Below are positions 8,998 through 17,113 of a DNA stretch of 64,000 bases, piece by piece. The position numbers were made by a program, and so were the translations under genes. The first letter of the stretch is position 1; every line of letters starts with the position of its first letter. The DNA is from Ectopseudomonas composti (GTDB lineage Bacteria; Pseudomonadota; Gammaproteobacteria; Pseudomonadales; Pseudomonadaceae), in the NCBI RefSeq assembly GCF_900115475.1, contig NZ_FOWP01000009.1, forward strand, positions 62,001 to 126,000. Reading direction: 5' to 3'. Below the pieces are notes generated by a model. The model saw only the letters and a program-made list of their open reading frames with translations. It was not told where the DNA came from and ran no database searches.

Positions 8998-10113
8998 GTG
9001 GTACGCATCACACGAGACCAATCCCGTCAGCTTGACTCTATCCGGGCTCTCTCTGCCCTCATCGTGCTGTTCGGTCATACAAACCAGACGTTACTGTTTC
9101 CTACGCTCCAGAAGGGCGCGACGGTCGTTGGTTATTTCACTCAGCTTTCGGTCATGGTCTTCTTTGTTCTGAGCGGCTTCCTCATCGGGAAATCGGTCTA
9201 CAACAACTCAGCCAAGAACGGCGCTTTTGATATCGTGCAGTATGGTCGAGATCGAGCACTCAGACTGTACCCTCCGCTTATCGCGGCGCTGGCACTGATG
9301 GTTCTGATCGCAGCTGTAGCACCACTGTTTTTCCCATCAGGAACCCATTCTCTGCTGTCTATCCCAGGCGTCACGTTCGTGCGTTCCGAGTACACGGTAG
9401 TTGCCAAAGAACTGTTTGGTGCCCTGACATTTCTTAACGGCTTCAAAACCAATACTCCCACTGTCAACGGTCCGCTCTGGAGCTTGTCTTACGAAGCCTG
9501 GTACTACGTTTTGGCTGGTGGGCTGGCGATATGGCCCACTCGGAAATGGCTTGCGGTCGCTCTGCTGGTGCTTACCGTATTCATCACTCGCAAAGCCTCA
9601 CTTTTCTACATCCTCGCTCCTGTGTGATTTGCAGGCTTTGCGCTTGCCTTCATCCATCAGAGCAAGCCAGCAATGAACAACCGCTTGTTCAGCCGACTAT
9701 TCATTCTCATGACCGGCATCATGGCGATTACTGTCGTTTGGGTATGGCTGCCTGGCTCACGGCCAAAGCACGCATGGAGTGATCCGCTTAACTATTTCCG
9801 CCTGGCTTCTGGCCTATGGTTCGCGTGCTACCTAGCCATGATCATGGGCGGGGCGACCAGATTTCCGGCATGGTTCCATGGCCAGGCAAGCTATTCGTAC
9901 ACGCTGTACGTAATACATTTCCCAATCATGCTGTTCATTCTTGGGGTATCACAGTTATACATCTATGGCTCGCTACCAAGATCGCTGGCCATCTCTGCCC
10001 TTACCATCGCTCTCTCAATTGCGGCCGCAAAACTGATCGCGCGCTTTGCAGAGGACAAGGACGCCCTCAGAGGCGTTACCGCAAGCCTAAACAGAATGAT
10101 CGTCAGAAAATGA
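8998..10113 (+). pseudogene. OafA-type membrane acyltransferase, interrupted by an in-frame TGA
   Basis: The frame encodes an acyltransferase-3 family protein, a multi-spanning membrane enzyme that usually O-acetylates surface sugars. Family marks are RALSALIVLFGH (catalytic His), FFVLSGFLIG, and LWSLSYEAWYY. At 9625-9627 a TGA interrupts the frame after ILAPV. The same frame then continues through FAGFALAFIHQ and three further membrane segments to 10113, giving a normal ~370-residue family length. A single G-to-A change from TGG (Trp) would explain it, since no frameshift is needed. GTG 8998 is preceded by AGAGG with 9-base spacing; TTG 8989 is an alternative. The stop overlaps the ATG of the hydrolase. 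It may be a recent loss of function or a sequencing error. Confidence 0.85.
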
Positions 10114-10934
10114 AAAGGCTAAGCACTCTTTTCCTTGCCAGCGCGGGGATGCTCCTCCCCTTGGCCGCACACGCATACGATTTCAGCCACCAGGTGACAA
10201 AAGACGGTGTCGAATACGGCTTTCATCAAGGCGACGACAATGGGCCGCTCCTGATCGCGATCACTACGGACATCAAGGAGTCCATGACGGACGTTTACAG
10301 CCCTGTAGGGAGCCTTCTGGCAGAGCGCGGGTACAGCGTTGCCTCTATCGATGTCACCTGCCACGGAAAAGACTTACAGAAGCATGAAAAGTACGGCCTA
10401 GACTGCTGGCGAGCACGTGCAGACAGCAGCCAGACGAATATTTTTGATGACTACATGGAGCGCTTAAAGTCCGTAATCGTAGACATAGCCAGCACAAAGC
10501 GCGCGGATACCTCAAGGATCACGGCTCTAGGCGTTTCGAGAGGAGGCTACTTGGCTATGAGGTCTGCAGCCGAGGTGCAAGAGGTGGCCATAGTCATCGC
10601 TCTTGCTCCAGTGACTGATCTTTTCAAACTTCGCGAGTTTGAGGGGGCAAAGACACCTCAGCCCCTGTACTCGCTCAAGCCCTTCTATCCAGTTATAGCG
10701 ACTAAGCACTTGTTCCTGCAGATCAACAACAATGATGACCGTGTCGGCACAGACCAGGCTCTATCCTTGGTTAAAGGGGTGGTGGAAGCTGGTGGCGATA
10801 ACCCAGTAGATATCACCGCCATCATTACGCCTCGAAAGGGGCACTCGACTAGCGAGCATGAAGCCGCCGCGAACTGGGCTCTGAGTTCCAGAGAGTTCAA
10901 CGGCGACGAGAGTCAAATCGAACCGCCGAAGTGA
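10110..10934 (+). CDS. Exported alpha/beta hydrolase (dienelactone hydrolase/esterase-like)
   Basis: This 274-residue protein has a signal peptide (KRLSTLFLASAGMLLPLAAHA, cleavage after about residue 22), so it should act in the periplasm. An alpha/beta-hydrolase core is seen: nucleophile elbow GVSRGG near residue 142, a likely acid in NNNDDRVG and a likely His in KGHS near 250. The substrate is unknown. Its ATG overlaps the stop of the acyltransferase gene (ATGA), so the two were made together. An acyl-transferring membrane protein paired with a periplasmic esterase suggests control of acylation of a cell-surface glycan, but this is inference. True start is the ATG at 10110, as the longer frame upstream lies inside the acyltransferase. 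Confidence 0.82.
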   Translation: MKRLSTLFLASAGMLLPLAAHAYDFSHQVTKDGVEYGFHQGDDNGPLLIAITTDIKESMTDVYSPVGSLLAERGYSVASIDVTCHGKDLQKHEKYGLDCWRARADSSQTNIFDDYMERLKSVIVDIASTKRADTSRITALGVSRGGYLAMRSAAEVQEVAIVIALAPVTDLFKLREFEGAKTPQPLYSLKPFYPVIATKHLFLQINNNDDRVGTDQALSLVKGVVEAGGDNPVDITAIITPRKGHSTSEHEAAANWALSSREFNGDESQIEPPK

Positions 10935-11320
10935 TCTATTTCGTATCGGTGCAGATTTTTTGTTCTAAGGGTGTCTAGCAGTTTGTTTCTGTCTCGATGA
11001 TTGACGTGGTCAAAGGCTTTCGCTCTGCAGGTGCGGTCTGCAAGCCGATGCTGACGTGGTAGGGGCGGTTGGGCGCTAAGTTTGCTGACTGCCTATGAAG
11101 CTTATGTGCTTTCAGTCCTACTCACGAGAGGTCCCCGCTGAGCAATGATTTCATCTGAAGAGATGCAGTGAGCGCCACTGCATCGGTCCAGGCAAGTAGC
11201 TCGGTAATTTCTTGGGGGCATGCTCGCTAACACCTTGTTTTTTAGGCTGTTCAAAAGCTGACCAGCGTGCTACAAACAAGGCATCGAGTCTTCTAGCCGC
11301 TTGAAAAAGAAGGGAAAACC
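10935..11320. other. Non-coding stretch upstream of ihfB
   Basis: About 390 bases with no supported gene. It must contain the ihfB promoter and leader; an AAGAAGGG ribosome binding site lies just before the ihfB ATG. I see no clear terminator for the hydrolase, no tRNA and no transposon end. It is probably the right junction of the accessory insertion between rpsA and ihfB. Confidence 0.4.
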
Positions 11321-11605
11321 ATGACCAAGTCGGAGTTGATCGAAAAGATTGTCACTCATCAGGGTCAGTTGTCCTCCAAGGATGTCGAATTAGCCATCAA
11401 GACTATGTTGGAGCAAATGTCCCAGGCACTGGCCACGGGGGATCGCATCGAGATTCGCGGCTTTGGCAGCTTCTCGCTGCACTATCGCGCGCCGCGGGTA
11501 GGGCGTAACCCAAAAACCGGGCAGTCGGTGCGTCTGGACGGCAAGTTTGTACCGCACTTCAAGCCTGGCAAGGAGCTGCGTGACCGGGTGAATGAGGACG
11601 AGTGA
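11321..11605 (+). CDS. ihfB: Integration host factor beta subunit
   Basis: IhfB (HimD) pairs with IhfA to bind and sharply bend DNA, shaping promoters and recombination sites. The 94 residues match the family's usual length. MTKSELIEKI opens the protein, GFGSFSLHYRAPRVGRNPKTG holds the DNA-intercalating proline arm, and FKPGKELRDRVN ends it. In P. aeruginosa the order is rpsA-ihfB(himD)-wzz, and the O-antigen locus starts just downstream; the same edge is kept here but with wzz absent. The ribosome binding site AAGGG is clear. Confidence 0.97.
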   Translation: MTKSELIEKIVTHQGQLSSKDVELAIKTMLEQMSQALATGDRIEIRGFGSFSLHYRAPRVGRNPKTGQSVRLDGKFVPHFKPGKELRDRVNEDE

Positions 11606-11657
11606 CCGAGCTTTGTGTTTCTAGCAGCTGCAGCTCTCCTGATTAAGCGATCGCCTG

Positions 11658-11689
11658 GCGTCACACTTTTGTCATGCTTGCGAAATCAT
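11658..11689 (+). promoter_or_regulatory. Possible Pho box and -10 ahead of the O-antigen locus
   Basis: Two GTCA-containing half-sites (11658-11664 and 11669-11675) lie 11 bp apart, the spacing of PhoB direct repeats. They match the CTGTCAT half-site at 4 and 6 of 7 positions. An AATCAT hexamer at 11684-11689 sits where a -10 would be in a PhoB-activated promoter. It would drive the beta-CASP gene and perhaps the operon. The match is by eye only. Confidence 0.33.
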
Positions 11690-11834
11690 GGAAAACCGGC
11701 AAAATGTGCGGGCTTTCACATAGCGCGCCGTTGCTAAATTTCCAACTAGTTCAGTCAATGGTCATTCTCTGAAGCGTCATCCGCACTACTGGGCTGAGTC
11801 CCTTTAAATTTTGCCAGCGTTAAGGGATTGACTC

Positions 11835-13304
11835 GTGCGGTACCCCTCTATTGTTCATCACGGCGCTGTCACTGGCGTGACGGGCTCATGCCATCAACTG
11901 CAGATGGATGATGAGCATGCGCTGCTGATCGACTGCGGCCTCTTTCAAGGCGCTGAAACTTCCCCTGAAGGCCGTGCGGGCGCTGGCAAGCTCGCCATCG
12001 ATTTCTCTCTGGATGGCATCAAGGCGCTGGTCGCAACCCATGTTCATATCGATCACGTGGGCCGCATTCCCTACCTGCTGGCAGCTGGCTTCAAAGGTCC
12101 GATTCTTTGCAGTGAGCCGTCTGCCAAGCTTCTGCCCATCGTCCTCGAAGATGCCTTCAAGCTCGGTTTCAGCCGTGATCAGAAACAAGTCGAGCGCTAC
12201 CTCAAACTGATCGAGCAGCGCATCGTCGCCTTGCCCTACAAACAATGGTTTACTCTGATCGACACGCCACGGCTTAAGGCGCGTATTCGTTTGCAGCGTG
12301 CTGGCCACATCCTCGGCTCGGCCTACGTCGAGGTTGATCTGCACTACCCCGAGAGGGGCGAGAAGAAACGCATCGTGTTCTCTGGCGACCTTGGCGCACC
12401 TCATGCGCCAATCCTCCCGGCGCCTAAAGCCCCATACAAAGCCGATATTCTGGTCATCGAAAGCACCTATGGTGACCGCCTGCACGAGGATCGCCGCAGC
12501 CGACGTGCGCGACTGGAGAAAGTGCTCGAGCACGCGCTGAGCAACCAGGGCACGGTTCTGATTCCAGCCTTTAGCATTGGTCGCACTCAGGAGCTGCTCT
12601 ACGAGCTCGAAGACATCATTCATCGCAGGGCGCTAAAGGAGTCGGCAAAGACTCAGCCAGGTGCTTCCAAGTCGAAAATAAGCAAAGCCTCAGCCCTTGA
12701 CTGGGCAAGTTTGCCGATCATTCTCGATTCTCCGTTAGCCAGTCGTTTTACTGCGGTTTATCGCGAGCTTGACCAGTTTTGGGATGCAGAGGCGAAATCA
12801 AGATTGGCCAAAGGCCGTAACCCGCTGGTTTTTCGCAACTTGCTCACGGTCGATAGCCACCAGGTCCATCTGGCCATGGTCAATCGCCTGACGCAAACCG
12901 CTCGGCCTGCCATTGTGATTGCGGGCAATGGCATGTGCTCTAGTGGGCGTATCGTCAACTACCTCAAAGCCATGCTCGGTGATACGCGGCATGATGTACT
13001 GTTCGTCGGCTACCAGGCTGAAGGTACTTCGGGTCGACAGATCCAACGCTTTGGCCCGCGTAGTGGCTATGTGGAACTTGATGGGCAGCGCTATGACATT
13101 CGGGCTCAGGTGCATACCATAGGTGGTTATTCTGCTCATGCAGATCAAGCAGGCTTAATGAGATTCATTACCGGTATGCGGAAGTGGCCAAATGAAATTC
13201 GCATCGTGCATGGAGAGGATCAAGCAAAGTCGAGGCTCGCTCTAGTTGTAAGGAGGTCTTATGGCGAAGAGGTGCAAGCGTTAAATATAATTATTCCTGC
13301 GTGA
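11835..13304 (+). CDS. Metallo-beta-lactamase fold beta-CASP hydrolase (RNase J/CPSF73-like)
   Basis: The 489-residue protein belongs to the MBL-fold family with a beta-CASP insert, whose characterised members are RNA nucleases. The zinc motif THVHIDHVGR is at about 68-77. Later motifs are a conserved Asp in FSGDLG, ESTYGDR, the beta-CASP blocks IPAFSIGRTQE and IAGNGMCSSGRI, and the GGYSAHAD and HGE motifs that complete the zinc site. All key residues are present, so it should be active. It starts with GTG, downstream of a leader of about 230 bases. It occupies the place where wzz sits in P. aeruginosa. Its link to O-antigen synthesis is unknown; it may be a locus-edge gene with an independent RNA role. 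Confidence 0.88.
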   Translation: MRYPSIVHHGAVTGVTGSCHQLQMDDEHALLIDCGLFQGAETSPEGRAGAGKLAIDFSLDGIKALVATHVHIDHVGRIPYLLAAGFKGPILCSEPSAKLLPIVLEDAFKLGFSRDQKQVERYLKLIEQRIVALPYKQWFTLIDTPRLKARIRLQRAGHILGSAYVEVDLHYPERGEKKRIVFSGDLGAPHAPILPAPKAPYKADILVIESTYGDRLHEDRRSRRARLEKVLEHALSNQGTVLIPAFSIGRTQELLYELEDIIHRRALKESAKTQPGASKSKISKASALDWASLPIILDSPLASRFTAVYRELDQFWDAEAKSRLAKGRNPLVFRNLLTVDSHQVHLAMVNRLTQTARPAIVIAGNGMCSSGRIVNYLKAMLGDTRHDVLFVGYQAEGTSGRQIQRFGPRSGYVELDGQRYDIRAQVHTIGGYSAHADQAGLMRFITGMRKWPNEIRIVHGEDQAKSRLALVVRRSYGEEVQALNIIIPA

Positions 13305-13444
13305 CAGTTATTTCTAAGTGCTTTCGCGCGTCAAGACGATGCTTGATTTATGTTTCTCTGAGTATGTGTTCAAGCATATTTATATTGCATTCGTTGGGTT
13401 TGCCAGATTTTTAATTGCTAGGCTTGATATTTGTGAGGGTTTTT

Positions 13445-14332
13445 ATGATTTCTAAGTACCGAATTATGAGAGGCTTGCTTAAGCGCAGGCTGGTTAGGGA
13501 ATGTGTCTGGCATGTAGTGTGTTTTTTTAATAGAGGGAAAGTTGAAGGGTATCGTGCTGGCTTGGATATCTCTAAAACTTCTTTAGTAAGTGCAGTGGAT
13601 TCAGATACTTACTTGGGGGGGCTTAAGCGTGATGGGGCTGTTTTGGGGCCATCCCTTTCTGATGAGGATGTTTGCTATTTACGAGGCTTTGCTGAGCGTG
13701 TGCCGTGCTTCGCTGATAGAAATCCTGCTCTCGGTTTTTACTTGAAGGATTTAGCTGTTGTTGAAGAAAAAATAGGAAAGAGTTTATTGCTTGCGCAATA
13801 TTTTAATGTGCAAGATGATCCAGTGGTTGCCCGCCTGTCTAAAGACCCTTTTATGCTCTCATTGGCTGCTGCTTATCTCGGGGTTGAGCCTAAGTTGATG
13901 AGTGTTAACATGTGGTGGACATTTCCAGTAAATGCAAGCGCTGAAGATCGGTCGAAGCATGCGCATGTCTTTCATTATGATCTTGATGATATTAAGTTTG
14001 TTAAATTTTTTTTCTATCTGACGGATGTTGATAGTGAGAGTGGTCCTCATGTTTTTGTAAGAGGGTCGAATAGAGAGGTGCGTTATAAAAATACTTTCCT
14101 AAAATCCAAGCGTTTTACTGATGAGGAGGTCATTGCTTCATATGGTATTGAGAATGTCGTTGAGGTATGCGGGAAGGCAGGTTCTTGCTTGATAGAAGAT
14201 ACCATTACCCTGCACAAGGGCGTGACTCCTTTGCGGCATCCTCGGTTGTTGTTGCAATTTGAGTTTTCGATTAATACCTATCCAGAAGTGAGTTGTACTA
14301 CAGATCCCGCCCTGTTGAGGGTGGTTGTTTAG
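13445..14332 (+). CDS. Phytanoyl-CoA dioxygenase (PhyH) family Fe(II)/2-oxoglutarate oxygenase
   Basis: The 295-residue protein looks like a PhyH-type non-haem iron oxygenase. An HxD iron motif is seen as FHYDLDD (His177, Asp179), with a distal His257 in TLHKGV and a 2-oxoglutarate-binding Arg267 in HPRLL. The family hydroxylates acyl chains, amino acids or other small molecules. ATG 13445 follows a GAGGG site; a TTG at 13415 lacks one. The DNA is clearly AT-richer than core genes, and the stop nearly touches the flippase start. A role in modifying an acyl group or sugar of the O unit is inferred from position only. Confidence 0.78.
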   Translation: MISKYRIMRGLLKRRLVRECVWHVVCFFNRGKVEGYRAGLDISKTSLVSAVDSDTYLGGLKRDGAVLGPSLSDEDVCYLRGFAERVPCFADRNPALGFYLKDLAVVEEKIGKSLLLAQYFNVQDDPVVARLSKDPFMLSLAAAYLGVEPKLMSVNMWWTFPVNASAEDRSKHAHVFHYDLDDIKFVKFFFYLTDVDSESGPHVFVRGSNREVRYKNTFLKSKRFTDEEVIASYGIENVVEVCGKAGSCLIEDTITLHKGVTPLRHPRLLLQFEFSINTYPEVSCTTDPALLRVVV

Positions 14333-14333
14333 T

Positions 14334-15497
14334 ATGCGGGACTGGTTTTATTTGGTCTTCGCTGCTGCCGGAGTGGGAGTGGCTGCGCTAAAGGGCTTCT
14401 TGTATGCGCATGTCCTAGGTGAAGTGGAGTACGCTGCAGTTGGCTACTATTTACTGGTCTTAGGGTTTGGGGGACTAGTAATTGGTAGTGGTGTTATGTT
14501 GCGTGCTCATACAGAACTTCCCGTTATGGATCGAGCTCAGCGTGTTGCCTTCATCGCTCAGGGGCGGGGGGTAGGTTTTATTTTTTGGCTGGGTCTGGGA
14601 GTTCCATCGCTTCTGATCGGTTCGTTTTTTTGGGAGTTTTCGCTGTTCTCGCTGACGTTGCTTCAAGTTTTTATTATGTTTCTATTTACTCTGGATGTCG
14701 TGGCTCGCAAAAGTGATGGCGATTTTATCGGTTATGCTCGCTCTGTATTTGCGCGTAATTTTTTATTATTAGTGGGCGGTGTGTCCGTTGCTTGTGCAAC
14801 AGGGTCAGCCCGGCTTTCAATTTTGAGTGAGGTACTTTGTGGGTTGCTGGCGTGCGGGAATATAGTCGTCAATTGGATTTTGAATTTTAAGCTTCCCACA
14901 AAACCTTATTTGAAGAAGTCTCTGAGGTTTGTCCCTGTTAGTCTCCTGGGGGGTGTGGGGCAGTATATTGATCGCTTGTGTGCTTCGGTATTACTCACTT
15001 TAACTGCTTTCTCTGTATATTCTTATTTGTCATTACTTATGGTGGGGGCGTTGGCAGTTCAGCAGATAGTCAATACGAAGGTGATTACATTGTTATCTGT
15101 GCGTTGTGCTGAATCTCCGCGATTGGCTTATTTATATCTGCTGCGGGTCTCTGCTTTTGTTTTTTTTGTCTCTTTTGTTTTGATGCTCTGTGCGGCTTAT
15201 GCTCTATTTTTTAGTTGGTTTGCGGCCTCTTGGGTCAATGTGGGTCCGGTAATAGTCTTTCTTTTTGTCGTGGGTTCTGCTTTTAAGGCTGCGGAATTTT
15301 TTTCCAGCTTTCTTGTGGTGATGCACAGAAAGAAATTATTGGCACTGATTCAGTTGGCAAGTGTTTTGGGTTATGCGCTTCTTGCAGTTATGTCATATTC
15401 GGCGGGGTTTGAGGCTTTTGTTTCGTTCATGGTGATTGGCATGGCTATTTATACTTTCACGCTAATGTTGGTTTCTTGGAGGATTTCACTTGTTTAA
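14334..15497 (+). CDS. wzx: Wzx-like O-unit flippase (polysaccharide export membrane protein)
   Basis: A very hydrophobic 387-residue protein with about ten membrane segments and an N-terminal pattern (LVFAAAGVGVAALKGFLYAH) like PST/MATE-type flippases. Wzx proteins move undecaprenyl-linked O units across the inner membrane, and are among the most divergent proteins of such loci, so the assignment rests on topology and context. It is somewhat shorter than the usual 400-480 residues. ATG 14334 lies one base after the preceding stop. The gene is AT-rich, as wzx and wzy genes usually are. The next gene overlaps its end. Confidence 0.72.
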   Translation: MRDWFYLVFAAAGVGVAALKGFLYAHVLGEVEYAAVGYYLLVLGFGGLVIGSGVMLRAHTELPVMDRAQRVAFIAQGRGVGFIFWLGLGVPSLLIGSFFWEFSLFSLTLLQVFIMFLFTLDVVARKSDGDFIGYARSVFARNFLLLVGGVSVACATGSARLSILSEVLCGLLACGNIVVNWILNFKLPTKPYLKKSLRFVPVSLLGGVGQYIDRLCASVLLTLTAFSVYSYLSLLMVGALAVQQIVNTKVITLLSVRCAESPRLAYLYLLRVSAFVFFVSFVLMLCAAYALFFSWFAASWVNVGPVIVFLFVVGSAFKAAEFFSSFLVVMHRKKLLALIQLASVLGYALLAVMSYSAGFEAFVSFMVIGMAIYTFTLMLVSWRISLV

Positions 15498-16122
15498 TCG
15501 TATTGTCGATATGGTGTGGCTTAGGGTTTATTCCTTGTGGCTGTGTTGGGTTGGTTTTTTTCGAGGGTATCGGTTTCATCCCTTTGCTAGTATCAAGGGG
15601 CGAGGCCTTGTTCTGGAATCTGGTAGTTCTGTTCATAATGTGCGTTTAGATACTGGCTTGGGAAATATTCACTTTCATTCAGGCTGCTGGCTAAATGATG
15701 GTGTTGAAATGTCGGCTATTAAGGAGATTGTTATAGGCCGTGGTACGACATTGCAGCGTAACGTAACTATTAATGGGCAGGTTTGTTTGGGTGTAAATTG
15801 TTTGTTGGCTCCCAATGTTTTTATTTCTTCTACCTCTCATGTTCACGATCACATTCCCGGGATGTCTATACGAGAGCAAGAGCGACTCTTGTCTCAGGAA
15901 GAGTTTCTGCGGATCTACAATCGTCCTATCGTTGTAGGCGATGACGTCTGGATTGGTGTCAACGCGGTTCTGATGCCAGGCGTTCAGATTGGCGCGCATG
16001 CAGTCGTTGGTGCCAATGCAGTGGTGACAAAAGATGTGCCCGAGGGGGCCATTGTGGCGGGAGTGCCTGCTAGAATATTGAGTTATCGTTTAGGCTTTGA
16101 GGGCAAAAGTTGTGCTGAGTAA
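15490..16122 (+). CDS. Left-handed beta-helix (hexapeptide) acyltransferase, WbbJ-like
   Basis: The 210-residue protein has hexapeptide repeats (from about residue 60) and a C-terminal VVGDDVWIGVNAVLMPGVQIGAHAVVGANAVVTKDVPEGAIVAGVPAR-type end, cut here into its IVVGDDVWIG and VPEGAIVAGVPA parts. The His in SSTSHVHDH is the usual catalytic position. Such enzymes move acetyl or other acyl groups from CoA to sugar hydroxyls or amines. The TTG start at 15490 overlaps the flippase stop and is supported by GGAGGA with good spacing. A good candidate for O-acetylation of the repeat unit or N-acylation of the nonulosonate; the acceptor cannot be told from sequence. Confidence 0.85.
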   Translation: MFNRIVDMVWLRVYSLWLCWVGFFRGYRFHPFASIKGRGLVLESGSSVHNVRLDTGLGNIHFHSGCWLNDGVEMSAIKEIVIGRGTTLQRNVTINGQVCLGVNCLLAPNVFISSTSHVHDHIPGMSIREQERLLSQEEFLRIYNRPIVVGDDVWIGVNAVLMPGVQIGAHAVVGANAVVTKDVPEGAIVAGVPARILSYRLGFEGKSCAE

Positions 16123-17110
16123 TAAAACTATTCTCATTACCGGGGGCACTGGCTCTTTCGGCAACACATTCGTGCCGATGACATTGGCAAAATATAATCC
16201 CAAGAAAATTATCATCTTCTCTCGCGATGAGATGAAGCAGTGGGACATGGCCAAGAAATTCGAAGGCGACCCGCGTGTTCGCTTCTTCATTGGCGACGTT
16301 CGCGACAAGGATCGTCTCTATCGAGCTCTCGATGGTGTGGACTACGTGGTGCATGCCGCCGCCACCAAGATCGTTCCGACTGCTGAATACAATCCGTTCG
16401 AATGCATCAAGACCAATATCAACGGTGCCATGAATCTGATCGATGCCTGCATCGACAAGGGCGTCAAGCGAGTGGTCGCACTCTCCACCGATAAGGCCAG
16501 CAGCCCGATCAACCTTTACGGCGCCACCAAGCTAGCCTCGGACAAGCTGTTCGTTGCGGGCAACTCCTATGCGGGTGGTCACGATACCCGCATGGCGGTC
16601 GTGCGTTACGGTAATGTAATGGGTTCGCGGGGGTCGGTGATTCCCTTCTTCATGTCGATCAAGGAAAAAGGCGAACTGCCTATCACCGACGAGCGCATGA
16701 CACGCTTCATGATCTCCTTGGAAGAGGGAGTCGAGTTGGTCTGGCACGCGTTCGAGGATATGGAAGGCGGCGAAATCTACGTCAAGAAAATCCCCTCCAT
16801 GAAAGTGACCGATCTGGCCCGCGTCGTCGCGCCCGAAGCGTCGCAGAAGATCGTTGGCATTCGCCCCGGTGAAAAACTGCACGAGCAGATGATCAGTGCC
16901 GAGGATTCCTACACTACATATGAGTACCCTGAGCATTTCAAGATTCTTCCGGTCATCCATGACTGGGCAAACTGCCCCAAGCGCATCAAGGATGGCACCA
17001 AGGTGCCGGAAGGTTTTGTCTATGCCAGTGACAACAACACCGAATGGATGAGTGATGAGGCGCTGAGCGCCTGGATTGAGCAGAACCACGAAAAGATTGG
17101 GAGCATCTAA
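16112..17110 (+). CDS. pseB: UDP-N-acetylglucosamine 4,6-dehydratase (inverting)
   Basis: PseB makes the 4-keto-6-deoxy L-sugar that starts pseudaminic acid synthesis. The short-chain dehydrogenase fold has the Rossmann motif ILITGGTGSFGN and the catalytic STDKASSPINLYGATK segment (TDK plus YxxxK), with no membrane domain, unlike WbpM. The 332-residue length is normal. GTG 16112 follows GAGGG with 8-base spacing and gives the usual MLSNKTILITGG start; it overlaps the acyltransferase end by 11 bases. It opens the pse block of the operon. Confidence 0.93.
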   Translation: MLSNKTILITGGTGSFGNTFVPMTLAKYNPKKIIIFSRDEMKQWDMAKKFEGDPRVRFFIGDVRDKDRLYRALDGVDYVVHAAATKIVPTAEYNPFECIKTNINGAMNLIDACIDKGVKRVVALSTDKASSPINLYGATKLASDKLFVAGNSYAGGHDTRMAVVRYGNVMGSRGSVIPFFMSIKEKGELPITDERMTRFMISLEEGVELVWHAFEDMEGGEIYVKKIPSMKVTDLARVVAPEASQKIVGIRPGEKLHEQMISAEDSYTTYEYPEHFKILPVIHDWANCPKRIKDGTKVPEGFVYASDNNTEWMSDEALSAWIEQNHEKIGSI

Positions 17111-17113
17111 GGC

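Noticed and set aside
11606..11834. JUMPstart/ops element expected before O-antigen loci
   Set aside because: I looked for GGCGGTAGCGTG-type sequence on the plus strand and found no match.
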